This document shows, piece by piece, positions 20,869 to 35,049 of a stretch of 64,000 bases of DNA. The position numbers and the translations under genes were made by a program. Numbering within the stretch: position 1 is the stretch's first letter; every line of letters starts with the position of its first letter. The notes beneath the pieces were generated by a model, which worked only from the letters and a program-made list of their open reading frames with translations, made no database searches and was not told the origin of the DNA. Location: positions 17,285,288 through 17,349,287 of the forward strand of contig CM030717.1 in the NCBI GenBank assembly GCA_017979445.1, in the 5' to 3' direction. The DNA is from Akebia trifoliata (taxonomy: Eukaryota; Streptophyta; Magnoliopsida; Ranunculales; Lardizabalaceae).

Positions 20869-23800
20869 TGTGGTACCTCGCCAAACGCTAACACAAATCC
20901 TGAGGTCAAACCTCAAAGTTTAGATAGTTTCCACTTCTTATGTTAGCGTTTCACGGAACTCAAAAGCAATGAAAAACTGATAAGTTAATAACCAATAAAT
21001 CCTGTATATAACAATGTACCAAAATATACAAGATGCGGAAGATAGTAAACTACGAATATAGTATAATTGGATCAGAGTTGCGCAAAAAGGTGGACATATA
21101 CAAGATAACAAAAATTTCTTCACTCTAATATAGGCCTAGCATTCGACTACCAAAAGAACATATACTTTTCCTAGGACGAACAGACTCCTAGTAGAAGTAG
21201 TCATGGTGCACACCAGGTAACGGACTTTGATCGTCATATGACCCACCAGATAATCCTCGTTAGATGGGTCTACGATTGTAAGCTCTGAAACAAAAAATAA
21301 TAGGAAGTAAAGGGTGAGTAACAATGCTTACCCAGTAGGTCCACAAACAGCCCCTACTAATAACCTCACCTAACATGTACGAATAAGCATACTGAAACAT
21401 TTTTAATACATGCGAGGCATTATCAAGTAAAATACGATTAACTGGTATATATAGCCAGGGATGAGCAACTAAACAGTTTTAAGAATTCACATGGCATCAA
21501 TCATATGTACGTACTATACATTTTCATTTTTATACAAATAATTTTTCAACATTGAAATGACAAGCATGCTTTGCAGTTTATAATTCAAAATATAACAATA
21601 GATACGTAATCCAAAATGGTGGAGTAGTGGAATTAAAGAGTTGGGATTCACGACTGGATCACTCCCAGTCAGGACATGATGTTACAACATTAATCTGGCT
21701 TTTAGTTCCTAATTTTATGGTCGGTCACTGCTCTTACTACACTGATGACCATTTCTTCGGCTCAGGCGGGTCGTTTGACATGACCGTAAGTAATAGGTCT
21801 CTTTTCGATGTGTCAGAAAGTTCAACTACTACTAGATTGTCAGTGATCATTGACTAATCATCTTCGTCTATGCCTATCAGGCGTGCAATTGATTCCCAAA
21901 GTAAATACTCTATTCGTATCCGACCACCTTTATAATACACATTCATTGATAAAGATAGAAGGGAATGGACCCAGATTGTAGTTGTGACTTCATTCTCATA
22001 CGTGTCCTATACCATGTATGAACTTGGTAGTCCCTACTGTACATCCTAGGATAGTACACTACTCCGGATGATATGATGCACTATCCTTTCAGGTATTTAC
22101 AAACTCTTTAACAGCTCACAAATTAACTACATATATGTATATCATTTTTTATTTCAAAACAAAATAGAAATTAACAATACAGGGTTGATAATGGATGTCC
22201 AATTTCCTACCATGCAACAGTGACTACCCGGCCTAAAATAAATAATAGTACTCGGAGCCTTTGCGCCAACATAAATTTAAATAAACATGCAACCCTTTCA
22301 TTATCCCTAGATCTCCCTTCACCTACCTGCACATAACATACAACGTAAAATGCAGACATCACTTCTCAATATGATTCTGACATTTCACCGATTCGTCCCT
22401 TTCTCATTCTGTCGTGTTTTTACTTCTTGATTTTTTGAATCAAATATTTCTTTTTCAAGCTTGCAAATTTACTTTGATCATTCAATCGAAAAACTGTTTA
22501 ATTTTTGTTAAAATGAGGTCCCAATAGGTATGCGAAGGCAAACTACCAAAACTGAAAAAGTTGATGAAAATTTGACTAATTGTCAGAAACTTGATTTTTC
22601 AAAGTTGTCGAAATTGAAAATGGATTTTTGTAAATGAAGACCCTTGACAACATGAGAAGAGCCATGTAATTTTGTAATCTAATTCAAAGTAATGCAAAAT
22701 ATATCACACGAATTCTTGAAACATTTTCGTCGTGACGAAATTTTGTTTATTTTTTTCCTAGCTCATTTGAAAGAGTTACGGGCCCATAAGTAATCGTTTT
22801 GACATGTTAAAAGCATGTGGAATCCAAAAAAATATCATAAATTTTTTTTGGGCACTTTTGGTTTTCATGGTGGTACCGTGACTAAGGCTTGTGGCTCACG
22901 ATGGCATTGTGGATAAGGCACGGTGGCACCGTAACTATTCATGATGGAACCATCAGAATGCTGAAAACTTCAAATTTTTTCATTTTTTCATCGTTTCTTC
23001 AAGTTTTTCACTCATTTTTTATTCTAATAACCCACTCATGAATCCAATAATTAAATCATGATAAAATATATCAAATACATTAGTTCTACTATAAATTTGA
23101 AATAATTACAACAACATTCTATGATTTTTAAAACACAACATAAGTTTCGAAACATCCCTAAATGCAATTTTCTCGAAATCTACGGGTACTAATAAGAGTT
23201 GAGAGTCCCCTACTTGGTTCGTGGTTGTCAATGGTGATGAACCAACACCAAGGGTCAATGTTCAGCGGCTTAAAGTTTCGAAAGTGATTGAACTCGGTGA
23301 CAACGGTCGGGTTGGTTGTGAAATCCTCTTTGAAGGTGTTTTTCCCCTTTTCAATGACGATGGATGACTTTTTCTTGATTTGGATGAGACTTTAAGTGGG
23401 TATAGATGAACCTACTTGCTGATTTTCTTGAGAGAACAAGGAAAAGAAAGGAAGATGAAGGTTAAACGGGTTGAAGGTGTGGAGCTCGTCGATGCCGACA
23501 ACATTATCTCCTTCGTCGATGATCAACTCGGACTTGTTTGCGATAGATCTTGATGGAAAGGGTTGAAACCCTAGGTTTGGAGAATGGGCTGATTTTTTGT
23601 GAATTGGAGAGGAGATAGTAAATAAAAGAATGAGTTGGTTCTTTTTATAATAAAAGGTAAGGGTATTTTTGTATTTTTCCTTCATTTGTATTTTCGACAA
23701 AATCTTGACCATTCGAACTTAGAAAATGACATATGAGTATTCCATTTAGAATAATTTTTCGTTGCGGACCTCATGATGCTGTTTAATTTTTCTAATTCTT

Positions 23801-24065
23801 CCTCTAATGAAAATTTATTATTTTGGGTCCCACTTAACATAAAATTCGAGAATTTTATAACTTTATCATCCGAACTCGAATTTAAACGTGCTTACAGGCT
23901 AGAATATATATTTTGATCATTTTAAACCTAATGGCGAAGTCAAAATTCGTTAAAAATGAATGGATTAAAATTTGAGTATTCTACCCTAAGTTTTTTTTTT
24001 TTAATTTTATCAAAATTCACAATTAGATTTCCTTGAGATACAAATTAAAAACTCGTAGTGTTACA
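20869..24065 (-). repeat. 3' LTR of gypsy 1
   Basis: About 3197 bp, alignable over its length with 28779-31912. The outer end TGTGGTACCTCGCC corresponds to TGTAGCGTCCCGCC of the other LTR and the inner end is GTGTTACA. Open frames inside it are not conserved between the copies and are not genes. Confidence 0.92.
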
Positions 24066-24080
24066 TTCTCCCCCTTAATA
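24066..24080 (-). promoter_or_regulatory. Polypurine tract of gypsy 1
   Basis: Minus strand TATTAAGGGGGAGAA directly adjoins the 3' LTR. Confidence 0.85.
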
Positions 24081-24111
24081 AAAATTTTGTCATCAAAATG
24101 AAAATCAAACC

Positions 24112-27100
24112 TTATTCTCTGAATAGTTCTGGATACTTAGCCTGCATCTCAACCTCTTTTTCTTATGTGGCTTCTTCTACATTATGGTGCCTCCACAATA
24201 CCTTGACTAGAGGGATAGATTTTGATCTGAGTTGTTTTACTCTCCTGTCTAGTATCTGTACTATACCTTCCTCGTAGGATACGTCTTCATCTACCTCTAA
24301 ATTCTACAAGTCAACCACATGTGAAGGGTCTGATAAGTACTTCTTCAGCATGGATACGTGGAACACATTGTGAACTTGCTCAAGTTGTAGGGGTAGAATT
24401 AATCGGTATGCCACTGGACCTATCCGTTCAACTATCTCAAATGGTCTTACAAATCGTGACTTTAATTTGTCCTTCATGCCAAATCTAGAGATCCCTCTTC
24501 GGGGCGATTCCTTCAAGAATACTTGATCCCCAACTTGAAATTTCAAAGGTCTGTGCTGCTTGTCTACATAGTTTTTCTATCTACTCTGATCAGTTTTTAG
24601 TCTATCCCATATAATGCGTACTGTCTCAATAGTTTTCTCAACAATCTCGAACCCTAATACCATGGCATCTCCTGTTTCTACTCAACATATCGGTAATCAA
24701 CACGGCCTACCGTATAAAGCATCAATTGGTGCCATGCCGATACTAGCTTGGAAGCTGTTATTATACGAGAATTTCACCAATGGTAAGTGTTGTTTCCAAT
24801 TCCCTCCAAAACCAAAACACATGCCTACAACATGTCTTCTAAAATCTGAATTACTCGCTCAGACTGTGGGTGAAATGTTGTGCTGAAGTTCAACTCAGTA
24901 TCCATTGTTTTGTGCAGACTCTCCCAAAATCGGGAAGTAAATCTGGAATCCCTGTCTGGCACGATAAAAACTACCACTCCATGTAATCATACTATCTCAG
25001 CTATGTATATTTGGCTTAGTCGATCCACAATCACCCATATAACATCCGACCTATTACTAGCTCTCGGTAACCCCATTACAAAGTCCATGGCCACGTGTTC
25101 CCATTTTCATTCCGTTATAGGTAATGGTTGGAGCAATCCTGCTAGGTTATGGTGTTTTGTTTTGACTTGATGGTAGGTTAGGTATCTACCTACATATTCT
25201 GCAATTACCTTCTTCATACCCAGAAATCAGAAATTCCTTCGTAGGTCTCTATACATCTTCGTGCCTCCTGGGTGAATCAAATATCGGGAATGGTATGCCT
25301 CGCCTAGTATGTCGGACCTCAATTGCGAGTCCTACGGTACCCACATCCTACCTCAAAATATGAGAACCTCATCTGATCCTTTCGACCAATCTAGGTCAAT
25401 CAGGTCCTTGGCTCTCAACTCATATTCTCCCACATATTCATCTACTTTTTGGGCTTCCTTAATTCGTACTATCAACTCATTTTCAATTCTCAATGTACCT
25501 AGATGCATGTGCCATCTAAACTTTTCCCCTGAAGTCTCAAACACTGTTTCTGCGGCCTATTCAAGCAATTGTCATTCTTTCACCATCATATGAGCTACAA
25601 TGTTTCTACTCAACGTGTCGGCAACCACTTTGGCTTTTCTTGGGTGGTACTCAAGGGTAAAGTCGTAATCCTTGAGGTACTACATCCAACCTTGCTGTTT
25701 CATATTCAATTCTCGTTCCCAGAATATGTACTTAAGGCTCTTATGATCAGAGAATACTTCAAACTTCTCCCCGTATAGATAGTGTCTCCAAATGCGTAGT
25801 ACGAACACAATAACGGCTAACTCAAGATCATGGACTGGATAATTCTTCTCATGATTCTTCAACTTTCTAGATGCGTATGCCACTACTTTCCCATATTGCA
25901 TCAATACGGCTCCCAAACCAATCCCAAAAGCATCAGTAAAGATCGTCAAGCCTTCACCTACAATCGGAGATACTAAAATTAGAGCGGTTGTCAATCTTTT
26001 CTTCAATTCTTGAAATGCAGTCTCGCACTTTTCATCCCACTCAAACCGAACATTTTTCTACGTCAGTCTTGTCAACGGTGCTGTAAGAGTGGAGAATCCC
26101 TCAATAAACCTTCTATAGTAGTCAGCCATCCCAAGAAAACTTCTAATATCTATCACTGTCTTAGGCTGTTTCCACATTAATACAGCTTCAACCTTGGAGA
26201 GGTCTACTACTATCCCTTCATTGGATACCACGTGTCCTAGGAATTTCACCTTCTGGAGCCGGAATTCACATTTGTTGAACTTGACATATAACTTATGCCC
26301 ACGTAAAATCTGTAATGTAATTATGAGGTGTCTCTCGTGAACCTCCCTCGACTTAGAGTAAATTAGGATGTCATCTATGAACACAATGACAAACTTGTCA
26401 AGGTGCTCCCAAAACACCCGGTGCATCAGATCCATGAATGTTGCCGGGCATTCGTCAAACCGAAAGGCATCACTAGATACTCAAAGTGTCCTAGCCTGAT
26501 TTGAAATGTAGTATTCGGAATAGCCACCTCCCGGATCCTGAACTGCTGGTACCCAGATCGTAAATCGATCTTAGAGAAGTATTGGGCACCCTGTAGTTGG
26601 TTAAATAAATCATCGATGCGTAGAAGGGAGTACTTATTCTTGATGGTCACTTAATTTAACCTCCAATAGTCGATACAGAATCAGATTGACCCATCATTCT
26701 TTTTGACAAAAAAATTGATGTTCTCCAGGGTGAGGAACTCGATTGAATAAACCCCAAGTTAGTAAGCTCATCAATATGCGCTTTCAACTCTCAGGTTTCT
26801 ACAAGGGCTATTCGGTATGGTGCAATGGAGATAGGCCCTGTGCCTGGTACCAAATCGACAGAAAAATCTATCTCATGACTTGGAGGCGAACCTAATAATT
26901 CATTTGGAAAAAATATTCCCAAATTCCCTGACTACCTCTACCATATCCGATAATGTCTCTAACTCCGCTATTCTCAAAGTTCCCAACTGGTTGTATAAAG
27001 AACTGTCTCTTTTGTACCTGGATCTTCGAACTTTATCTTTCGAATATCCTAGTCTTCTAAAGACTACTGACCTCGCGAAACAATCTACATGGGCATGGTT

Positions 27101-27454
27101 CTGTACTAGCCAATCCATCCCTAATATGACATCAAAGTCACAACTATCTAATGTCATAAAGTCGGTACTCATCTCCTGATCTTGTATTCTAATTATACAA
27201 TTTCGACACAATCTCTGGGCTATCTGTCGGTCTCCCAACGGTGTGGATAGTTTCATTACTCGGCCTATGTCAGAAATCTCAAAGTCTAGCAACTTTGCAA
27301 TATTGGTGGAAATATATGATTTAGAAGAATTGGTATAAAACAAAACTCGAATGCTAATATTAGAAATCAAAATTGTACCTTCTAGCACCTCGTCTGAAAC
27401 TGGTATCTCCTCTTGAGTCAGATGATACACCCTGCCCTGGGGTCTAAGAATCAC
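24112..27454 (-). pseudogene. gypsy 1 pol: protease, RT, RNase H, integrase, chromodomain
   Basis: Protease (27454-26900): the DTGATHSFIS motif is changed to YTNSSKSYIS, so the catalytic Asp is lost. RT (about 26660-26058): [37 protein letters not shown], a frameshift near 26430, then VFIDDILIYSKS (FIDD at the active site) and FLGHVVSNEGI. RNase H (26006-25680): [28 protein letters not shown]. Integrase (about 25650-24304): the HPGG..KMY zinc region, then WVIVDRLS and the catalytic block. C-terminal part (24546-24304): VGDQVFLKESPRRG, VAYRLILPLQLEQVH, FHVSMLKKY. Chromodomain (about 24295-24112): ILDRRVKQLRSK, LVKVLWRHHNVEEAT, then a stop in place of Trp, EKEVEMQAKYPELF. It is non-functional. 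Confidence 0.92.
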
Positions 27455-27459
27455 CCCTG

Positions 27460-28551
27460 ACTGTGACTATGATGAAGGGTAGTTCCTCCTGATATGTCCT
27501 ATCTGCCCACACTCAAAGCATGCCAAAGGTCCCGTCTGTATAGGTCTCTTTGGGGTGGATGGTTTCAGAATTTTTCTGGTTGGTCCCTTTGGCCCTGTTG
27601 GCCTTACTGGAGCCCCAACTGGTCCATAACTCGACGGCGTAGGAGCTCGATACTACGGATATGTAGGTTCAGAAACACTCGGTCTTGAAAGCATCGACTT
27701 CTTGGTCGGATCGGCCCTAGGAGGAGAAAAAGTCTAGGGCCGACTGGCCTGCCCCCTCGAAGTCTGTAGCTCTATCTTGTCTCGCTCAACCCTCTGAGTT
27801 CGACTGACCATGTCTCGATAGCTAGTGGTTTCAATCACTGACATCCTGGCCCTTAAGTAGGATCGTAATCCTCTGAAAAATCTATGAACCTTTTACAGAT
27901 CGGTCGGAATGAGCTTGGGTGCATATCGTGATAATATGGTAAATCTCAACTGGTAATCCATAACGGATAGATTGCCTTGCACCAAACCTGAAAACTCTTG
28001 ATGCTTAATTTCTCGGGCCGTCTCAGATATGAATCTGTCCAAGAACATCCTTTCAAAATTGGCCCACTCGAAGGGTTCATCTCCCAAAACATTCCTCTTG
28101 AAATGCTACCAATGGCCTGTATCCCCATCAAACTAAAAGGCAGCCACCGGTACCCACTTGTCTCTCAGGCACTGCATGGTACTCAGAATCTCTAAGGTCC
28201 TCAAAACCCACTCCTCGACTTCAATCGGGTTGGAAGAACTTCCAAACCTAGGTAGGCATAATCGCTGGAAGTCTTGTAGCCACATCCCTGGATCTATCTG
28301 AGTCTGGGGTGGGAGAGTTCTCGCGGCTCTTAACGGCACAACCTGTGGCCGTGGCTCCTGTGTTGGTTCCTAGGGTGGAATAGGGTCGGCCTCTTATGAA
28401 GAAGCCTGTCACTCCCTCAACTCAGCTATCTGTCCTATAAATGATATTAGCTGTGCTATCGAATCGAGAGTCTGATCTGATGCTTGTCCCACCTCTACTG
28501 TTCCCAACTTCTCCTTCGGCCTCTACCTCTACCTCTACCTCGTCCGCTCAT
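27460..28551 (-). pseudogene. gypsy 1 gag
   Basis: The ATG at 28551 begins MSGRGRGRGRGRR, an Arg/Gly-rich start common in Tekay gag. Capsid pieces follow: DPGMWLQDFQRLCLPRF, EEWVLRTLEILSTM, then WANFERMFLDRFI, KHQEFSGLVQGNLSVMDY and RYAPKLIPTDL. The Ser/Pro-rich linker contains SRPSVSEPTYP. The zinc knuckle reads CFECGQIGHIRRNY: the last Cys is Tyr, a single G-to-A change. Stops and frameshifts separate the pieces. Confidence 0.88.
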
Positions 28552-28763
28552 CTCGTTTTTGTTCATTAATAGCAAGGCATTTATTAATGTCAGGCTAAAG
28601 TCATTTTTATGAAAGAATTAATCAATATTTTAAGGTAGGAATATAGTAATGAACACCGTTTTTATTACTAACAGAAAGACCCTAAAATCCTATCTTAGTC
28701 TTACTAGGCTCTATGGACTCTAGACACGAAAGAACTTGTAATCCCAATACAGAACTACTAATG

Positions 28764-28776
28764 AGCTCTGATACCA
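28764..28776 (-). promoter_or_regulatory. Primer-binding site of gypsy 1
   Basis: Minus strand TGGTATCAGAGCT, initiator tRNA-Met type, two bases inside the 5' LTR. Confidence 0.88.
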
Positions 28777-28778
28777 TT

Positions 28779-31700
28779 TGTAGCGTCCCGCCAAACACTA
28801 ACACAAATCCCGAGGTCAAACTTCGAAGTTTAGATAGTTTTCTCTTTTTATCTTAGCATTTCATAGAACTCAAAAGCAAAGAAAAACGGATAAGCCAATA
28901 ACCAATAAATCTAGTATATAATAATGTACCAAAATATATAAGATGCAGAAGATAGTAAACTGCGAATATCGTAGAATTGGATCAGAGTTGCGTAAAATGA
29001 TGGAAATATACAGGATTACAAAAATTTTCTCACTCTAACATAGACCTAGCACTAGGCCCCAAAAAGAATATATACTTCTTCTAGGACGAACAGATTCCTA
29101 GTAGTAGTCATGGTGCTCACTGGGTAACGGACTCTGATCGTCGGTATGACCCACCAGATAATCCTCGCTAGACGGCTCTACAACTGCCTCTCCGATTGTA
29201 GGCTCTAAAACTAAAAAAATAGGAAGTAAAGGGTTAGTAACAATGGTTACCTAGTAGGTCCACAAACAACCCCTATTAATAACCTCACCTAGCATGTACA
29301 AATAAGCATACTGAAACATTTTTAATACATGCGAGGTATTATCAAGTAAAATACGATTAACTAGTACATATAGCCAAGAATGAACAACTAAACAGTTTTA
29401 AGGATTCACATGGCATTAATCATTAATACTCACTGTACATTTTCATTTCTATACAAATAATTTTTCAACATTGAAATGACAAGCATGCTTTGTAGTTTAC
29501 AATTCAAAATATAACAACAAATACATAATACAAAATGGTGGAGTAGTGGAATTAGAGAGTTGGGATTCACGACTGAATCGTCCCCAGTCAGGACATGATG
29601 TTACAACATTAATCTGACTTTTAGTTCCTGATTTTGTGGTCGGTTGTTGCTCTTACCACATTCGAGACCATTTATCCAGCTCAAGCGGGCTGTTTAACTT
29701 GACCGTAAGCAATGGGTTTCTTTTCAATGTATCAGAAAGTTCGACTACTACTAGATTGTTAGTGATCACTGACTAATCATCTTCGTCTATGCTTATCAGA
29801 CATGTAATTAATTTTCAAAGTAAATACTTCATTCGTATCTGACCACCTTTATAATACATGTTCACTGGTAAAGATAGAAAGGAATGTACCCGGATTCCAG
29901 TTGTGACTCCACTCTCATACGCGTCCCATACCGCGCATGAGCTTGGTGGTCCCTACCGTATATTCTAGGATAATACACCACTCCGGATGATATGATGTAC
30001 TATCCCTTCAGACATTCACAGACTCTTTAACAGTTCACAAAATAGCTACGTATTTTTATTTTAAAACAAAAGAGAAATTAACAATACAGGGTTAATAATG
30101 GATATCCAGTTTCCTACCATGCAACTGTGGTCACCCGACCTAAAATAAATAATAGTATTCGGAGCCTCTCTGCCAGCATAAATTTAAATAAACATGCAAC
30201 CCATTCATTATCCCTGGATATCCTTTCACCAACCTACACATAGCATACAATGTAAAATGCAGACATCACCCCTCGATGTGATTCTGACTTTTTATCGATT
30301 CGTCATTTTCCCATTCTGTCATATTTTTACTTCTCGACTTTTCAAACAAAATATTTTTTTTTCAAGCTTGCAAATTTACTTTGATCATTCGATCGAAAAA
30401 CTATCTAATTTTTGTTAAAATGGGGTCCCAATAGGTATGCGAAAGTAAATTGCCAAAATTGGAAAGCTGATGAAAATTTGGCTAAGTGTCGGAAACTCAA
30501 TTTTTCAAAGTTATCGAAATTGAAAATAGATTTTTGTAAATGAAGGCCCTCGACAACATGAGAAGGTCCATATAATTTTGAAATCTAATTCAATGTAATG
30601 CAAAAGATATCACATGAATTCTTGAAACATTCTCGTCGTGATAAAATTTTATTTATTTTTTTCCTGGCTCATTAGAAAGAGTTACAGGGCCCATAATTAG
30701 TCGTTTTGGCATGTTAAAAGCATGGGGAATCCAAAAAACTATCAGAAAATTTTTCGGGTACTTTTTGATTTTCACGGTGGCACCTTTGACAAGGCATGGT
30801 GGAACCGCTGGAATGCTAAAAACTTCAATTTTTTTTATCGTTTCTTTGAGTTTTCCACTTGTTTTCGATTCTAATAATCCACCCACGGATCCAATAATTA
30901 AATCATGATAAAATACATCAAATAAATTAGTTCTAGTATGAATTTGAAATAATTACAACAACATGCTATGATTTTTAAAATACAACATAAGTTTCGAAAC
31001 ATCCCTAAATGCAATTTTCTCAAAATCTACGGCAACTACTAAGAGTTGAGAGTCCCCTACTTAGTTCGTGGTTGTCAATGGTGATGAACCAACACCAACG
31101 GTCAATATTCAACGGCTCGAAGTTCCAAAAGTGGTTGAACTCGGTGCCAACGGTCAGGTTGGTCGTGAAACCCTCTTTAAAGGTGTTCTTTCCCTTTTCA
31201 ATGATGATAGACGACTCTTCCTTAATTTGGATGAGACTCTAAGTAGGTATAGATGAACCTACTTGTTGATTTTTGTGAGAGAACAAGAGAAAGTAAGGAA
31301 GATGAAGGTTAAATGAGTTGAATGTGTGGAGTTCGTCGATGTCGACGACTTTCTCTCCTTCATCGATGATCAACTAGAATTTTCTTGCGATAGTTCTTGA
31401 TGGGAAGAATTGAAACCCTAGGTTTGGAGAATGGGCTGATTTTTTATGAGTTGGAGAGGAGAAAGTGAATAAAAAAATGAGTTGGTTCTTTTTATAATAA
31501 AAACTGAGGGTATTTTTGTATTTTTCCTTCATTTATTTTTTCGACAAAATCTTGACCATTCGAACTCGAAAAATGACGTATGAGTATTCCATTTCGAATA
31601 ATTTTTCATTGTGGTCCTCATGGTGCCGTCAAATTTTTATGATTCTTCCTCTAACGAAAATTTATTATTTTAGGTCCCACTTAACATGATATTCGAGGAT

Positions 31701-31912
31701 TTTATAATTTTCTCATCCGAACTCAAATTTAAAAGTGCTTACAAGCTAAAATATATATTTTGATCATTTTAAACCTAATGGTGAAGTTAAAATTCGTTAA
31801 AAATGAACGGATTAAAATTCGAGTATTTTACCTTAAGTCTTTCTTTTAGAATTTTATCGAAATTCACAATTAGATTTCCTTGAGATATAAATTAAAAACT
31901 CGGGGTGTTACA
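28779..31912 (-). repeat. 5' LTR of gypsy 1
   Basis: 3134 bp, TGTAACACCCCGAG ... CGGGACGCTACA on the minus strand. It is shorter than its partner mainly through small deletions. Confidence 0.93.
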
Positions 31913-32274
31913 ATCATCACATGTATGTTGACAAAGATATCAATGAAAATAAAGACAAGAGTGATAAAGACATAGAAAAGTGAAGTGTTGAGAGGGTATT
32001 AAAGGTACTAGATCTCGTAAATAGTAACATATATCTAGGTTAGAGATGGTATGAGATATTTTATCATTTTTATAAATGATGTCTCGAGATGTGCATATGT
32101 TTCCTCATATGCTCTAAAAATGAAGTATTTGGGATGTTTAAGGCATATAAAACAAAATTTGAGAACTTTCATCAAGTCATGATCAAAATTCTTTAGTTTG
32201 ATCGAGGAAGTAAGTATCTTGATACAAATTTAATAAATATTGTGAAGAAAACGAAATTTATGTCTAAATAAATT
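31913..32274 (+). pseudogene. copia integrase fragment (host copia)
   Basis: Forward reading with a few shifts gives YFI.F.NDVS, then the nucleotide pattern for FKAYKTKFENFHQ-like residues, then SLIEEVSILIQI/'DRG.KYLDTNLINIVKK', the region around the second catalytic Asp of copia integrase. It ends where the hAT element enters. It carries the same polarity as the gag at 20170 and the RNase H at 48094, which supports one interrupted host element. Confidence 0.65.
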
Positions 32275-32282
32275 CATTGTGG
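32275..32282. repeat. Target-site duplication CATTGTGG (hAT, left copy)
   Basis: CATTGTGG at 32275-32282 and CATTGTGA at 48086-48093 match at seven of eight bases. Eight bases is the hAT duplication length. Confidence 0.75.
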
Positions 32283-32549
32283 AAAGCATGTACATTTGGG
32301 TAGAACTGAACTGAACCAAAATTTTCGGCTTCGATTCAGATATAGCTAAAATTGAATCGAAGGTAATTGGGTTCAGGTTCAGATTTTCATCAAAAGACAT
32401 TACCCAAAACCAAACCGATTAGGAAATTTCGAGTTTAAAATCAGGTTAGGGTTTGGGTAACCCAAAAATTCAAAATTTTAAAATTCGAATTTTTTTAAGT
32501 TTTCTTCTCATTTTGATTTTGGTTCCGGGTTCGGTTTTGAGTAAACTTA

Positions 32550-32930
32550 ACTCATATTATCATATATACTATACATATCATATGTAAATAAAACTAATAT
32601 GAAGTATACATTGTAATTCATAAATATGATATGTAACCTTATTGTAAATTTTAAAACTTATATAAAGTATATATTATAATTTATACCTTATATAAACTCA
32701 CATAAAGTATACATGTATACATATATGTAACCTTATATAATTGATATAAATTATATAAATAACTTGTATAAATTAAACATTTATGATTTTTATAACATAA
32801 TAACTTATATAAACTTGTATAATTTATATAAACTATATAAATAACTTGTATAAAAAGTTTAACTTATATAAACTATATAACTAATATAATAAACAATTCA
32901 AAAGACAACAAAAAAATGAATAAAAAACTC
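32550..32930. repeat. AT-rich degenerate repeat of TATAAACT/TATATAAAT words
   Basis: Repeated words such as CTTATATAAA, TTGTATAA and AACTATATAA occur over about 350 bp downstream of the transposase stop. This is low-complexity hAT 3' sequence. Confidence 0.65.
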
Positions 32931-35044
32931 AAACCATACTTTTATTAATATAAATGTAAAATTACATTAAGACTAAATGTATTACATTAATTGCAAAATT
33001 AAATTCTAAAAAGAGGAGGTATTGCATCACAATAGTATTAGTACATCCTAATTAGATTGGAACCCACTCATCTATCTATCATATGCACAACTCAACTCAA
33101 AAAAATATAAATTTCAAATTGCTCAGATGATTCTTTTAATTATGCCTATTCTTCTTTTTTTGTTCTCTACTCTCGATCTCCCACGAATCTTTTAAGCAAA
33201 TTAAAGTCTCAAGCGTGTCCGGAATTAAACGACTTTTATACAGAGTTAAAACTCTTCCACCCGCATTAAAAGTCGATTTAGAAGTAACTATAGAGATAAG
33301 AATCGTTAGTAGATCATGTGCCACCATAGATAGCATGCGATATTATGAATTATAGCCCTTCCACCAATCTAATACATTATTAATTTGTACTCTGATCTCA
33401 AATTCCTGTCGGATTAAAGTCCAAATAATGTTGTAATTCTGATATTCGACTATTTTAAGAAATGACTGTAAGTGTTTGCTATTAATATTTGAAAAGTAAG
33501 TTTAAAACCACTAGATTATGATGATGATAGTGGTGGTGGTGGTAAATTATTTACACCTAATTTGATTTCATAAAGTTTATAAAGATCAAATAATTTGTTT
33601 TTAATTTTAATTAATTCTGGTTCAACATTAATTTTAGGATTTAAACTCCAAATAATTTGTAAAACTTTAGCTTTATACCTAGGATCCATTATTGAAGAAA
33701 ATGACAAATTTTTAGGAATTTCACCCCAATATTTATTAAAATTTTCAATCATTGTAAATACATTTGAATTATAAGAATTATGATTTAAAAGATCTTTAAT
33801 TGCAACTACTTGTAAATAAAATTCGGTGGATGTAACATATTTTACAAACGAAAAAACAACAGTAGTTCCAACAAATAATTAAAAAAAATCACAAATATTT
33901 GATGCATTTCCCAATCTTCATTGCTTATTTTTATTTCATTATGTAATTCAAATAATAAAGTATTAATTATAATTTTTTAAGAAATTATTTTTTTAACATA
34001 TTAAAGTGGCATTCCACCAATGAGGCACATTTAATGCTAATCTAGTAGTTTTTAAATCACTTAAAGTACAAAGATCATTAAATTTTTGTTGTTTAGCATG
34101 TGATAGTCTAATAACACTAATAGCTTCCCTAATATTATAAATTTTTTACTTATATAATAAAATATCGGATTGTACAATTAAATTTAATATATGTGCAGCA
34201 CAACGAACATGAAATATATTTTTTAATAATTCTTTATTAAATAAATATTCTTTAAGAAAAATAACAACTATAACATTATTTTTTTTTGCAGTATTTAAAG
34301 TAGTTATAAAAATTTTATCAAAAATTTCATGATCTCTTATAATACTATTGATAGTTTTACCAATTACGGCCCTACTATGTTTTGATGATAATAATACAAA
34401 AGATATTATTCATTTATTAATAACTCAATCATTATCAATAAAATGTATCGTGACACACATATGATACAGTTTGATTGGCAAATCACATTTTGGATGTTAA
34501 ACAAATTTAATCGAGCACATTTGTAAAATACTTTTCATTTCTAATTTATTTTATTTAAATATTTTATTACATATTTTTTAAAAGTATTTCTAGAAATACC
34601 TCCATGATTTGGAAAATAACCTTTTTAAATGCATTCTTTAAAACATTCTTTTTCAACAATTAAAAATGGTATTTTAGCCGTAATAAAAAAAATTTACTAT
34701 TTCAAATCGCATTACATCTTCTGAATAAGACCACGTGGTTACATTACTCACATTTGATTGAATAATTAAATTTTGACTAAGATTGAGTTGATGTCTTTTA
34801 AACATGTTTTTTCAAAATATTTTTACATTGAACTATTTCGAGTATTGGCATTTGAATAAACTAAACATTTATCACAATAATTACATTTTACTTTTTTAAG
34901 TTTAGTTCTATTGGGATTTAAACTCTTTATTAAAGTAAAATGATTTCAAAGGTGTGACCATTGTCCTTTGTGGTTAGATAATTTGGGTTCATTACTAGCC
35001 ACCTCTCCAAGATTTGTGAAAGAATCATTTGGAGTTGGGATAGG

Positions 35045-35049
35045 TACAA
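35045..35049. repeat. Target-site duplication TACAA of the solo LTR (left copy)
   Basis: TACAA at 35045-35049 is repeated at 38230-38234. Confidence 0.85.

Larger units (their letters stand above)
20869..31912 (-). mobile_element. Ty3/gypsy chromovirus (Tekay/Del type), gypsy 1
   Basis: An 11.0-kb element on the minus strand has LTRs of about 3.2 and 3.1 kb, an initiator-Met PBS, gag with a zinc knuckle, protease, RT, RNase H, integrase, a C-terminal chromodomain and a polypurine tract. RT precedes integrase, as in Ty3/gypsy. The chromodomain, the very long LTRs and the terminal TGTAACACCCC place it with Tekay/Del chromoviruses. Each domain is disabled by stops, shifts or residue loss. It lies in the gag of an older copia. 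The flanking 5-mers, GTCGC and ATCAT, differ only by transitions, so the target duplication may have decayed. Confidence 0.93.

Noticed and set aside
24614..25593. Plus-strand open frames of 90-96 codons over gypsy 1 integrase
   Set aside because: Antisense shadows of the integrase region.
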